NCBI GenBank assembly: GCA_009602725.1
Contig: WELB01000060.1
Location: 512,090 to 558,228 of the forward strand
Length of the DNA stretch: 46,139 nt
Direction: 5' to 3'
Origin: Spirogloea muscicola
Lineage: Eukaryota; Streptophyta; Zygnematophyceae; Spirogloeales; Spirogloeaceae
In this document: piece after piece, positions 12,858 to 21,953 of the stretch
Layout: every line of letters begins with the position of its first letter
Position numbering within the stretch: the stretch's first letter is position 1
Made by a program: the position numbers and the translations under genes
The notes under the pieces: model-generated
Seen by the model: the letters and a program-made list of their open reading frames with translations, nothing else
Database searches by the model: none
Told to the model about the DNA's origin: nothing

Positions 12858-13597
12858 GAGAAGCTTTTGAAGTCAGCTGACCTGCTCCACATCACAGCGC
12901 ATCGACCATCTAGCAACGATGACGTAGAAGTCTGCAATCAGGCACACGTTACATGAGCAGATTTTATCTGCAAGCTCCCTGCTGAACTCAACCTTATTGC
13001 TGTCGTTTAGGGGCCAGCATGTTCAGGCAGGCAAATGGCAAGCTAGGTAGTGCCACAGCTGTGGCCTTCGGTATCAAGGCCGTGTGCAGGCTGGAATTGA
13101 TCTGACATGGTCAGACAAACGTTCATCACATGGATACACCCAGCTCAGGAAGTCTTCCCGACTCATGTATTTAGGCTTCCGCTTTTAAGATCATGGAAGT
13201 GCTGTGTACTGGTAGTGTGCAGTGACCTGATATTGTCTCACAGTATTTGACTGAACAGAGCCTTCAGTCTGCGATGAAAATGACTGCGTTCCTGTAAGGA
13301 CCAGCTTATAGGAACGCAGTCAGGGTGGGTTATTGCTGGATCCACCGCTGTGCTGCTCGATGTATTTCGTGGGATTAATACAGAGATATCTAAAGCATGC
13401 AGTCTCAGTGTTACTTGGATGACAAGGGGTCACAGCCCGTGCCACATGAAAGATCGACTTAATTTTGCAAGCATGATCATGGCTTTCATTCAGCAAGTAC
13501 ATCAGTGTCTTTAGGTTGTTCAAGAATTGCTAACATGGTCCACATATGTATAATGTATCAAAGACGAACTCTAACTCTAAGCCGCAATCTGCACAGC
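12858..13597. other. Convergent intergenic region
   Basis: Lies between the 3' ends of uS17m (+) and the aminotransferase (-). It contains the hairpin at 13281-13322 and no recognisable coding sequence. Confidence 0.5.
13281..13322. repeat. Perfect 13-bp inverted repeat with TGTAA at the loop edge
   Basis: Arms TGACTGCGTTCCT (13281-13293) and its exact reverse complement (13310-13322) enclose a 16-nt loop. On the + strand the loop starts inside TGTAA (13293-13297), the canonical green-algal poly(A) signal. It lies about 425 bp past the uS17m stop and may mark the 3' end of that transcript. Confidence 0.75.
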
Positions 13598-16553
13598 CTA
13601 TGATGGATGTTCCAACTCATCCGCAAGTGCAGCCAAAACTGCGTCCGTGTCCAAGGATGACCCAATTGTGATCCTCACGTATTTCTCATATCCCCCAAGT
13701 GCGCTATGTACGCCGCTTATCAGGATGCCCCTTCTGCGCAAGGCCTAGTTTGTGAATGCACGGCACAACAGGTACAGCTTAGGAAACTAGTCCGACAACA
13801 GTTCACTATGGCACAACAGATACAGCTCAGAAAACCAGTCAGACAACAGGGGACTAGTCAGGGCTGTCGAACCTCTGAAAGTATGTCAGTGCAAGACACT
13901 GCTGAGACATGGCCCAAAAAAGCAGTTGTAATTGGCATTTCACGTATTGATAGTGCAATTTCCGGCCACAAGTTAGCAGCCATGCAGTGATATAGCACCT
14001 GCAAGATGTGGGCTCCTGGGAGACTTGTAGGAAATGCCACGAAATTGGAAAATGAAGGCAGGGGAACAAGACCAAGTTGTTGAAGCCCCGCTGCCAGCCT
14101 TGACCTCTCATTTGCGGTCTCATTGACCAGCCAGTCGCTGTACTGCTGGTCCTCCAAAGCGGCTATACCTGCGGCCTGCCAAAGCAAAGAGGAACACAGA
14201 GATGGAAAGCAATTGACAGTAGCGCCACACTGGTAGGTCCATCATTGAATCAAAATGAACAATCAATACAAGATTGAGGACCTATCTGAACCGACAAACT
14301 GCCTGCATGGTGTCCACTTTGAGACGAAGTCAACAGCCACTGTTATCCTATCAGACTTATCTACAATATGATGTCTCGGCTGGAAATAATTACCAGTGCT
14401 ACTGATGAGACTGAGAAGGTAGGGCGGATCTTGAACAGATCACGTGCCACAACTCTGGAGCTGCAGAGAGCATAACCCAGGCGCACTCCAGCCAGGGCGT
14501 ATGCTTTTGAGAATGTGCGAGTGAGCATCCATGGCCCTTCCATGGTCAAGTTTTCACAATCAGTTCTAGGCTGGCAGTCTTATGGTTATCAAGCACACTT
14601 GGAATAAGCCCCCACGAATATTACACTGAGCACTTTCAAAAGCTCCTGACAAGTCAAGTCATATCTAGCTCCTGTCTACCTCTGCGATGTTGTAGAATGG
14701 AAAGCGCTGATGGGCCACCTGCTTGTACCGCAAACTCAAAGTAAGCCTGCAGTAACATTTCATGATGTACACCAAGTTACTCAGGAAATCTTTGGAAGAG
14801 CTCCCTGGAGAACCCTGCAAGTATGGAACAACTGGTGAGCACTTGCATATTAGGCATGGTTGCTAGCTACCTCGTCAAAGATAAGTACTGTTTGAGGAGG
14901 CACACCCTCAACGAGTGTCCTAATCTCTTGCTCGGACATCATTCCTCCCTGCAGCGGCCACGGAAACCATCAGGAAAGTGGACCACTTCAGTAACAGCCT
15001 ATGTGCTCAAGAACTGTGGGCAACAGGTCAAGTAGCGGGTGAAGACAGTTGGCTGTACAAACTGTAGGGTTGTTTGGGCTGGCTGCGAAAACGATTGCCG
15101 TATTTTCTGTAATCCTTTCAAGGACTCCAGCCACGTTCACAACACCATCTGCATCAGAACAACTCAGAACAACAAGTAGGTAAGGAGCCCATGCACAGCA
15201 TATTCACCTGGGAAATGCAGTGCAAGCATTGTCTCACAACACATTGTTGAGCAAGCACGTGCAGCAACACAAAGAGCTAGAGTGATGGAAATTTTAAGCA
15301 CTGTGTCACTGACTCAATAAGCGACCACAGTCAATGTTTCCTGTTGCGAGTGCTGGAGCTCAAGCCCTAAGACGAGCATGGATGCAGGATGCATGTGGCT
15401 TTGGCAGTGGCAGGATGTTTGAGGCACAGCATGCATGTCCCTCACCCTCACGCAACGGCACCAAACAAGCCTGCTCAAGGACACGGGCAAACAACAACTC
15501 AATCAGATGGCCACATGCGTTGCAGAAGGAAGGACCTCATTCAATCGATATACATAACCATCCAGTGAAACTGCTGGGACACCCCTCTGCAGGCAAGGAA
15601 ATGCCCCAGCAGCATCGGGGAGATACTTCAGTACTTGGTGGCCAAGATAACCCACTACCTGTGCTCGTCTGCTTTGGCTTATCATGATCTCAAGGCCGCT
15701 GTCACTATCGATAAACATTGGGTGCAATCACTGACGATCATCACACTTTCTGAACAGATGTCTAGCCAACACATGCCAGCGCTGACACTCAGCATGTACT
15801 TAGGGAGCCTTGATTTACCTCAGCCCCGCAGGAAAGAGTGCCAGTCTTGTATCTGGGGAACGACGGCTCGGGCACAATTGCACTCTTCCCCTCGTACAGG
15901 TAGAGGTCACAAGCCAGCTGTCGAGTGGACATCCATGTTTCATAAACATCTCATCTTGCTACTCCATGAGTTACTAAACTCAGTCTAGTAGGTCTGCTAC
16001 AAAGCATGAAGCACGTGAAGGCATTACAAAGCAGCTGCAACCAAGCAACCAGCCTCTTGCGCTTTTCACAGAGTAGTGAGAGCATATGCACACGCCAGTG
16101 CTCCGAGTCCTGGTAACATCTCCTCGTCATGCAAGACATGGATCAATGTGGTGTGGCTAGCAACCTGGAGCAGGGACTCACTGCCGTTACTCAAGACAAT
16201 CTGCTCAGCAGGAAAGTCCAGCTTCTCCGCCAGCCGCCTGGTGAGGTCCCTGCCGTAGGCATCCGGATAGAGCTGGCCAACTGCCAGCACCATCTCCATG
16301 GCCTCCCGCACCTGTGTTTGCAAGGTCACCCAAGACAGTCAAACAGGCAAAACGAAGTGATGTAGCAGCAGCAGCACAGGCACTCCCACGAGCAGCAGTG
16401 TGGCCTACAACGGGCGGAGAGGCTTGCCTTGGGTGATGGAGAGTACACGCTCTCATTGAGGTGGAGGCGGCGGATGGGCCCGTCATAGCCGCCGAGCCGC
16501 ACGTCGTGGTCGGCCAGCGGGAGCTTGGCGTCGGCCATCCCGGCCTGCGGCAT
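13598..16553 (-). CDS. Histidinol-phosphate aminotransferase-like PLP enzyme (HisC family)
   Basis: Ten exons: 16553-16428, 16311-16165, 15917-15819, 15658-15559, 15148-15063, 14948-14871, 14746-14729, 14570-14394, 14175-13999 and 13744-13598; 384 aa, near the usual family length. HisC converts imidazole-acetol phosphate to histidinol phosphate with glutamate and PLP. Visible landmarks are LHLNESVYSPSP (substrate loop), YPDAYGRDL, VLSNGSESLLQ, VPEPSFPRYKTG, AIVFAASPNNPTGG (PLP-Asn), VLIFDEAYFEFA (PLP-Asp), the lysine motif RTFSKAYALAGVRLGYA, and a C-terminal EKYVRITIGSS (Arg binding the carboxylate). Intron 1 has a GC donor (AAG|GCAAGC). Exon 7 would be only 18 nt. The start is the first in-frame ATG; the reading frame is open further upstream. 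A spliced start at ATG 16762, with an 80-bp intron, would add an Arg/Ser-rich plastid-like leader. Other class I/II aminotransferase specificities are possible. Confidence 0.82.
13762..13849. repeat. 40-bp direct repeat inside an intron
   Basis: Two copies (13762-13801 and 13810-13849), each opening GGCACAACAG and closing GACAACAG, with few mismatches and an 8-bp spacer. They lie in the last intron of the aminotransferase gene. Confidence 0.8.
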
Positions 16554-17024
16554 ACGGCGGCGCCGCCGTTTGCGCAATGAGCCGCGGCGGGGACTCGACG
16601 ACCCCACGGAGCCGCCGCTCGGGCCTCCATGGCGGCCTCGACGCTGCCGGCCAGCCTTCTGCCTGACGAATGCGGCCGCCACGGCGGCGGCAGGAGAGCG
16701 GACGGGGCTGGAGCGGGGCTCACCAGGGCGGCCCGCACGGGGCTGGCCTCCATGGCCTCCATGGCCGTCGCAGCGCCGCCGCGTCGGCCGGGGGGGGGCG
16801 CCGTGGTGGGGTAGCTCGTCAAGGTCCGTGATGAGAGCAACATGGGACACTCGTGGTCGATTCCCCACTTGGCTTTCCCAGCCCTCCCCGCCTTTGGTAG
16901 AGCCACTTTCTTCCCACTTGGCTCGCCCCGAGAAACGAGGCTCTGGAACGTGGGCCAGCTAGCTGGTCACGATCACGAACCCAGGGCTCCACAGCGGCAG
17001 GCGGCCCCAGGCGCCGCGGGCGCC
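16554..17024. promoter_or_regulatory. Divergent promoter region of aminotransferase and Cdc14-like gene
   Basis: A 471-bp GC-rich gap between divergent starts. It may also hold the first, leader-encoding exon of the aminotransferase on the minus strand (ATG at 16762). No TATA box or repeat was recognised. Confidence 0.35.
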
Positions 17025-17151
17025 ATGGAGGTCCCGGCGGCGCCATGGCCGGCGTGCTGCGCCGCGTCCGAGGACGGGCGGTGCCACCACGGCGTCGGCG
17101 CGCTGGTGCAGGCGCTGGCGCGCGCGCGCCTGCAGCGCGAGCTGGGCCTGC

Positions 17152-17204
<53 letters not shown>

Positions 17205-18731
17205 CACGCCCGTGCCGCCGGCCTGCGCGCCCTCGCCGCGCTGCTGGCCGCCGCGTCCGCGCGCCCCGACGCCTGGGCGCTCTTCTGCGAGAGCCAGCTC
17301 CACCGCGAGCTCCGCAGTGAGCGCCCGCGCCGTCCGCCACATTGCTACGCCCGGCGCTGGCGAGCCTGCCCGCCGTCGCTGGCAATGGCGGCCGATCTCT
17401 CGTCTCGGCCCGACCGCTGACGCGCCCGCCGCGCGCAGTCGTCTGCGTCCTCTTCCAGAACACGCTGGCGCCGCCGGTGCCGGAGCGGGAGCCCCCGCTG
17501 CCCTGCCCGCCGGCACAGCGCGCCGTCTCTGCTGAGGCGCGGCGGGCGGCGGCCCTCGCCCTCGAGGACGAGACCGTCGCGGCGCTGCGCGTCCTGGAAG
17601 GCTGCTGCCTCATGGAGCCCCTCTGCCGCGAGCATGCCGCCAGCTTCCACGCCGTCCAGGTCGGCATCGGCTGCTGCCGCTGCGGTGGCAGAGCAGCGGT
17701 CCCGCTCTTGAAGCACGGGGTCGCCGCCAGTGGGCGACGTGCAGTGCTCGAGAGGAGCCAGTCTCGCCTCCATGGCCTTAGCTTAGTCGCATGCGTGCTC
17801 TGCAGGACCACCTGGAGAGGCTGTTGGCAGCAGGCTCTCAGCCGAAGCTGCAGGGGGCGTGCCTCGACGCACTCCTCGCCCTCCTCCTCGACTCGCCCAC
17901 CAATCAACAAGTACCTTCGAGCTCACCTGACTAACTTAAGGCCGGTACGAATGGCCTGCTGACCTACATTGATGTAATGATGCGGGTGTTTGACAACAAG
18001 CGGGCCTGGCTGCCTGGACAGGACCGACATCCCTGCTGCAGCTGACTGCATTCGAGCCCAAGTGTGTCACACATTGCGGTGCTCTGCTCTGTCGGGGTCA
18101 TGCAGGAGCTGATGCGGTTGAAGGGCATGACCACGGTTGCCAGATTATCCACAAATGTATATGTCGACCCTGCAACTAGGTAAGCTTCAAATGTGAAAGT
18201 GAGCACCACCTATGACCTCACCTGTCATCTGCACAATATGAAAGTATAGCTCGAGAGGTGAACATATGTCATCAGTGAGGCCTGGTCAGGCGAACGTGGT
18301 ATCAATTCCCAAACTCCACATGGACAAGTCGGGCACCAAGACTGCCAAGTCACCAACCCTACAAAGTCCGAGCTACCTACATCTGAGCCGATTGTATTGA
18401 CAGGTCAAAGTGCACGGAGTTCATCCGGCTTGTGGTGGAGCAGATCCTGCCCGAAGATGGTGAGGCGCCGCAGTCGCCTGCCTGGTCTGCGCCAGATGAC
18501 GGTGGCGACGTTGACAGGGACTCCTGCACAGATTCTCCTGTGCTAACGGCAGTATCAAGGTCAAAGGAGGCAGCCGCTATTCCGATGATGCGCCGACGGG
18601 CCTGGGAGGACGTCCTGTCTGTTGTTGGCAAGGATGCCGCTGCTGAGCTATTTGGCTCGGAGCCGGCAGTATCAAGCCCCCATGACGAGGACAGAGTTCC
18701 GGCCTCGCCAGAGTCGTCGCTTACGCCTTGA
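17025..18731 (+). CDS. Cdc14/SIN-component-like helical protein
   Basis: Five exons: 17025-17316, 17439-17659, 17806-17910, 18106-18179 and 18404-18731; all GT-AG and in phase, giving 339 aa. Exons 1-3 encode Ala/Leu-rich paired helices (GALVQALARARLQREL, LRALAALLAAAS, ALRVLEGCCLMEPLCREH, LDALLALLLDSPTNQQ), typical of an armadillo-like fold. Exons 4-5 read ELMRLKGMTTVARL and SKCTEFIRLVVEQILPED. These resemble the signature of the Cdc14 septation-initiation-network family (a discriminating glycine loop followed by VRxKCxEFLxFYLxPE). In fission yeast that protein partners the Sid1 kinase in septation; here the role is inference from family. The acidic, Ser-rich C-terminal third is variable. A 48-nt T tract (17155-17202) puts 15 Phe residues into exon 1. 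Removing it keeps the frame, so the true protein may be 323 aa. Two unassigned exon-like blocks follow (18869-19253). Confidence 0.68.
17155..17202 (+). repeat. 48-nt T homopolymer within a coding exon
   Basis: An uninterrupted run of 48 T sits in exon 1 of the Cdc14-like gene. Its length is a multiple of three, so the frame is the same with or without it. It reads as 15 phenylalanines between GLRL and CHARAAG. No GT/AG boundaries make it an intron. Confidence 0.9.
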
Positions 18732-18868
18732 ATGAACGTGCCCGCTGTGTGAGTTGCTAGTCCAAGCACACATTCGAGCACTTACAGACGCACTTCACTT
18801 GGCATGTTGGACTATACATATAATCTCACACAGCTGCCTTTCTCGCGACCTGATGTTGTGATGTGCAG

Positions 18869-19253
18869 CCAACACCTGCTTCCGGAGCTGCTGATCAACG
18901 ACTTGCTGAGGTTGTGGCAAGGGAATGACCCATGCAGCAGGTAAGCATTGCCGAACTGCTCACACAGAGTAGCACTACAACTGGTGCACAAGCCTGGCTT
19001 TGGATAGCTTCACTTCATCACACATGCGCCACAAGAAGCCAGCCACCGTTTTTGGTTGACAGCAGCATGTTGTAAGCATTTATTGAGCACGTCACTTGCT
19101 TCATCTTCAACAGCTTTTATGCATTGCCATGCCATTTTCGACAATCCTGCTGGTGAGCTTATCATATGTCAATCTTGTTTTTGCAGCTACAATTTCTGGC
19201 GCATGCAAAACCCCTCCACATGTACTTTTTTGCCTGTCTTTCAAGAGTTGTGA
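18869..19253 (+). other. Two unassigned exon-like segments
   Basis: 18869-18940 starts after an AG acceptor and ends at a strong AG|GTAAGC donor; it reads QHLLPELLINDLLRLWQ. 19187-19253 follows a pyrimidine-rich acceptor (TTGTTTTTGCAG), is in the matching phase and reads YNFWRMQNPSTCTFLPVF before a stop. The joined piece looks like the C-terminus of a protein I do not recognise. It could be an alternative 3' end of the Cdc14-like gene or the end of a separate gene whose start I cannot find. Confidence 0.4.
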
Positions 19254-20073
19254 CTCCATCAAGACCAACAGACCTTGTGCAGTCCGTCAAGAAGCTAAAG
19301 CACCCCAGCGCTCACCGATTGCAAGTGTCGAGCTTGAGCTTGTTGCTCTGGAGGCTTTCCCGTAACATGGGATTTGAGTACCTAGTGGCCACTTGCGTCG
19401 CTTTGTGCTAAAGCACTTTTCTGGCCCCTTCGGACTTCAGTACACTCTGGGCAGGCCACTCACAGCCATTGCCCTCTACTGGAAGAATCTCTCTCCACCC
19501 GTGAGCATCTCTGAGCATCACAGAGGGCCTTGGCGGCTGCTCCGAGGTCGTTGCTCATGCCCAAGTCAACAGTCGCGCGCCCCGGAACACGTTCCCAGGC
19601 ACCTAGGCACACCATGCTTGATCGTGCCCCAGTGCTCTTATATCTCCCTCGAATTGGGTCTGGGCACACGGAGCTGTCACCTCTCTCCGGAGCCAGCGCC
19701 CTCGGGACAACCAAGACGTCGATTTCACCTGACAGCCTTGCTCGGCCTGTACTATCCTTTGGGCTGGCCTCTCACAGCCATTGCCTGCAATTGGAAGAGC
19801 TCTTTCTTGCTCGGCCTCGGTAGTTGCCGGCATGGGCAGCACGGCGGGATCGGCGTTCGAGGTTTTGCAAGGCCATAGGCCGTTCCCGCAGGGCGGCGCT
19901 GCGAAGCCGCGCCTGACGGTGGTGTAGGCCCGCCCGCCGCTTCCCGGGGCCTTCCCAGCCGTCGCGGCGGCTGCGCGAGGGGAGGGGGAGCCCAACCGCC
20001 GCGCGCCGCTGCTGGGGGCGCCTGGGGGGGACCACGGGCCGCGGGTGGTCCCCCGGGCGCCGGCCGCCCCCCC
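19254..20073. other. Repeat-bearing intergenic region before the gap
   Basis: The first copies of the dispersed hairpin repeat appear here: GGGCAGGCCACTCACAGCC near 19449 and GGGCTGGCCTCTCACAGCC at 19761. Each is followed by CATTGCC and TGGAAGA. The rest is GC-rich with no recognised gene. Confidence 0.5.
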
Positions 20074-20918
20074 NNNNNNNNNNNNNNNNNNNNNNNNNNN
20101 NNNNNNNNNNNNNNNNNNNNNNNNNNNNNNNNNNNNNNNNNNNNNNNNNNNNNNNNNNNNNNNNNNNNNNNNNNNNNNNNNNNNNNNNNNNNNNNNNNNN
20201 NNNNNNNNNNNNNNNNNNNNNNNNNNNNNNNNNNNNNNNNNNNNNNNNNNNNNNNNNNNNNNNNNNNNNNNNNNNNNNNNNNNNNNNNNNNNNNNNNNNN
20301 NNNNNNNNNNNNNNNNNNNNNNNNNNNNNNNNNNNNNNNNNNNNNNNNNNNNNNNNNNNNNNNNNNNNNNNNNNNNNNNNNNNNNNNNNNNNNNNNNNNN
20401 NNNNNNNNNNNNNNNNNNNNNNNNNNNNNNNNNNNNNNNNNNNNNNNNNNNNNNNNNNNNNNNNNNNNNNNNNNNNNNNNNNNNNNNNNNNNNNNNNNNN
20501 NNNNNNNNNNNNNNNNNNNNNNNNNNNNNNNNNNNNNNNNNNNNNNNNNNNNNNNNNNNNNNNNNNNNNNNNNNNNNNNNNNNNNNNNNNNNNNNNNNNN
20601 NNNNNNNNNNNNNNNNNNNNNNNNNNNNNNNNNNNNNNNNNNNNNNNNNNNNNNNNNNNNNNNNNNNNNNNNNNNNNNNNNNNNNNNNNNNNNNNNNNNN
20701 NNNNNNNNNNNNNNNNNNNNNNNNNNNNNNNNNNNNNNNNNNNNNNNNNNNNNNNNNNNNNNNNNNNNNNNNNNNNNNNNNNNNNNNNNNNNNNNNNNNN
20801 NNNNNNNNNNNNNNNNNNNNNNNNNNNNNNNNNNNNNNNNNNNNNNNNNNNNNNNNNNNNNNNNNNNNNNNNNNNNNNNNNNNNNNNNNNNNNNNNNNNN
20901 NNNNNNNNNNNNNNNNNN
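20074..20918. other. Assembly gap (845 N)
   Basis: An unbroken run of N flanked by C-rich sequence on the left. A single N also occurs at 29819. Confidence 0.99.
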
Positions 20919-21021
20919 TGGGTGTTACGGGGGTCGGTGGTCCTCGTTACTTTCGCTGCTGGCCTCTCAAGCTGACCAGCGGCGCCGGGAGCAGGGTGCT
21001 GCCCTTCCCGGTGGCTCGGTG

Positions 21022-21201
21022 CCTTTGGGTCTGGTGTCCTGCTACCGTATGCGACTGTCTATGTCCCTGCAGCGCTCCCAAGCGCTTGCTTTGCACCGCC
21101 GCGCTGGTCGCGCCCTTGCAGCAGCCTCTGGCTTGCGCAGCGGGGTTGCTCTTCCTCCCCTCAGCCCATCTGACTTCGTACTGCTGACACGGGGGTATTG
21201 A
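21022..21201 (+). pseudogene. LINE-like ORF, 3'-terminal fragment
   Basis: An open frame reading YRMRLSMSLQRSQALALH, then RRAGRALAAASG and ending SPSDFVLLTRGY-stop. The same C-terminal pattern (basic MRL/RRRxSxxLQRxxAxAxH helix, AGRA, SDLxxLTRGY) recurs at 27.5, 28.4, 34.7, 35.6 and 44.3 kb. The upstream part is lost in the N gap, so it may be longer. Confidence 0.55.
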
Positions 21202-21296
21202 GGGCGCCCTGTCTGCCTAGCCTTTGGCTCCGTCATGAACACCTGTATGCATCTGGCTGGCATTTCACAGCCGATTCTTTCATATCAGCAGCCGCT

Positions 21297-21440
21297 TTCT
21301 CCCTCGCGCCCCCTCGCCCCCTCCCCCTCCCGCTCGCTCTCTCCCCCTGTTTCTCCCTCGCTCGCTCGCTCGCTCTCTCGCGCGCGCTCCCCTCCCCGTC
21401 CCCCCCTCCCTCCCTGCCTCTCGATGTCTCCAACCCCCTC
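21297..21440. repeat. C/T-rich low-complexity tract
   Basis: Clustered CTCGCTCG and CCCTCCC units on the + strand, about 500 bp upstream of the esterase start. The rest of 21202-21953 is GC-rich with no recognised gene and probably serves as the esterase promoter. Confidence 0.6.
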
Positions 21441-21953
21441 TCCCGCCCCCGCCCCTCGACCAGCCCACCGCGGCAGGCGCCAGTCCGCACTCGACCCATC
21501 TCGTCGCCCCTCGCCGGGTGAATCGCTCCGCCGGCCGTGTCTGGCAGGCGGCGGCCGTCTGGTGCCACTGGCCATGCTTGGCTCTGCCCGCGGGCCTGCT
21601 CAAGCGCGGCGCCACGGGACGCCTCGGCTGCCAGCACTCGGCCCCTCGCCGCCAGCAGCGGCTGCCAGCGCTGGGCGAGCGGACTCCACTCGCTTTCACT
21701 GGTCGCAGACCCTCCAGGAGCACAGGACGGGGCCCTGACCGAGCCCGGCGCCGCTGGGAGGCAGGAGCGTCGCCCGGAGAGCACTGCCTTAAACCCTCCA
21801 GCACGAGCGAGCGCCGCCGTAACAGCTCCTGCTGATGCTGTAGAGATAGTAACAGCAGAACAGCTGTAACCAAACACAGAAACACCGACGGCTCTGGCCG
21901 TCCACGGCTGCGAGGAGTGGCCCGGCGCCATGGCCTGAGCCGCGCGCTGCGCC

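Noticed and set aside
16819-17910. A 363-codon minus-strand frame opposite the Cdc14-like gene
   Set aside because: It contains a poly-Lys run from the T tract and Arg/Ala-rich filler. The plus strand has phase-consistent exons with helical repeats, so this is a shadow.
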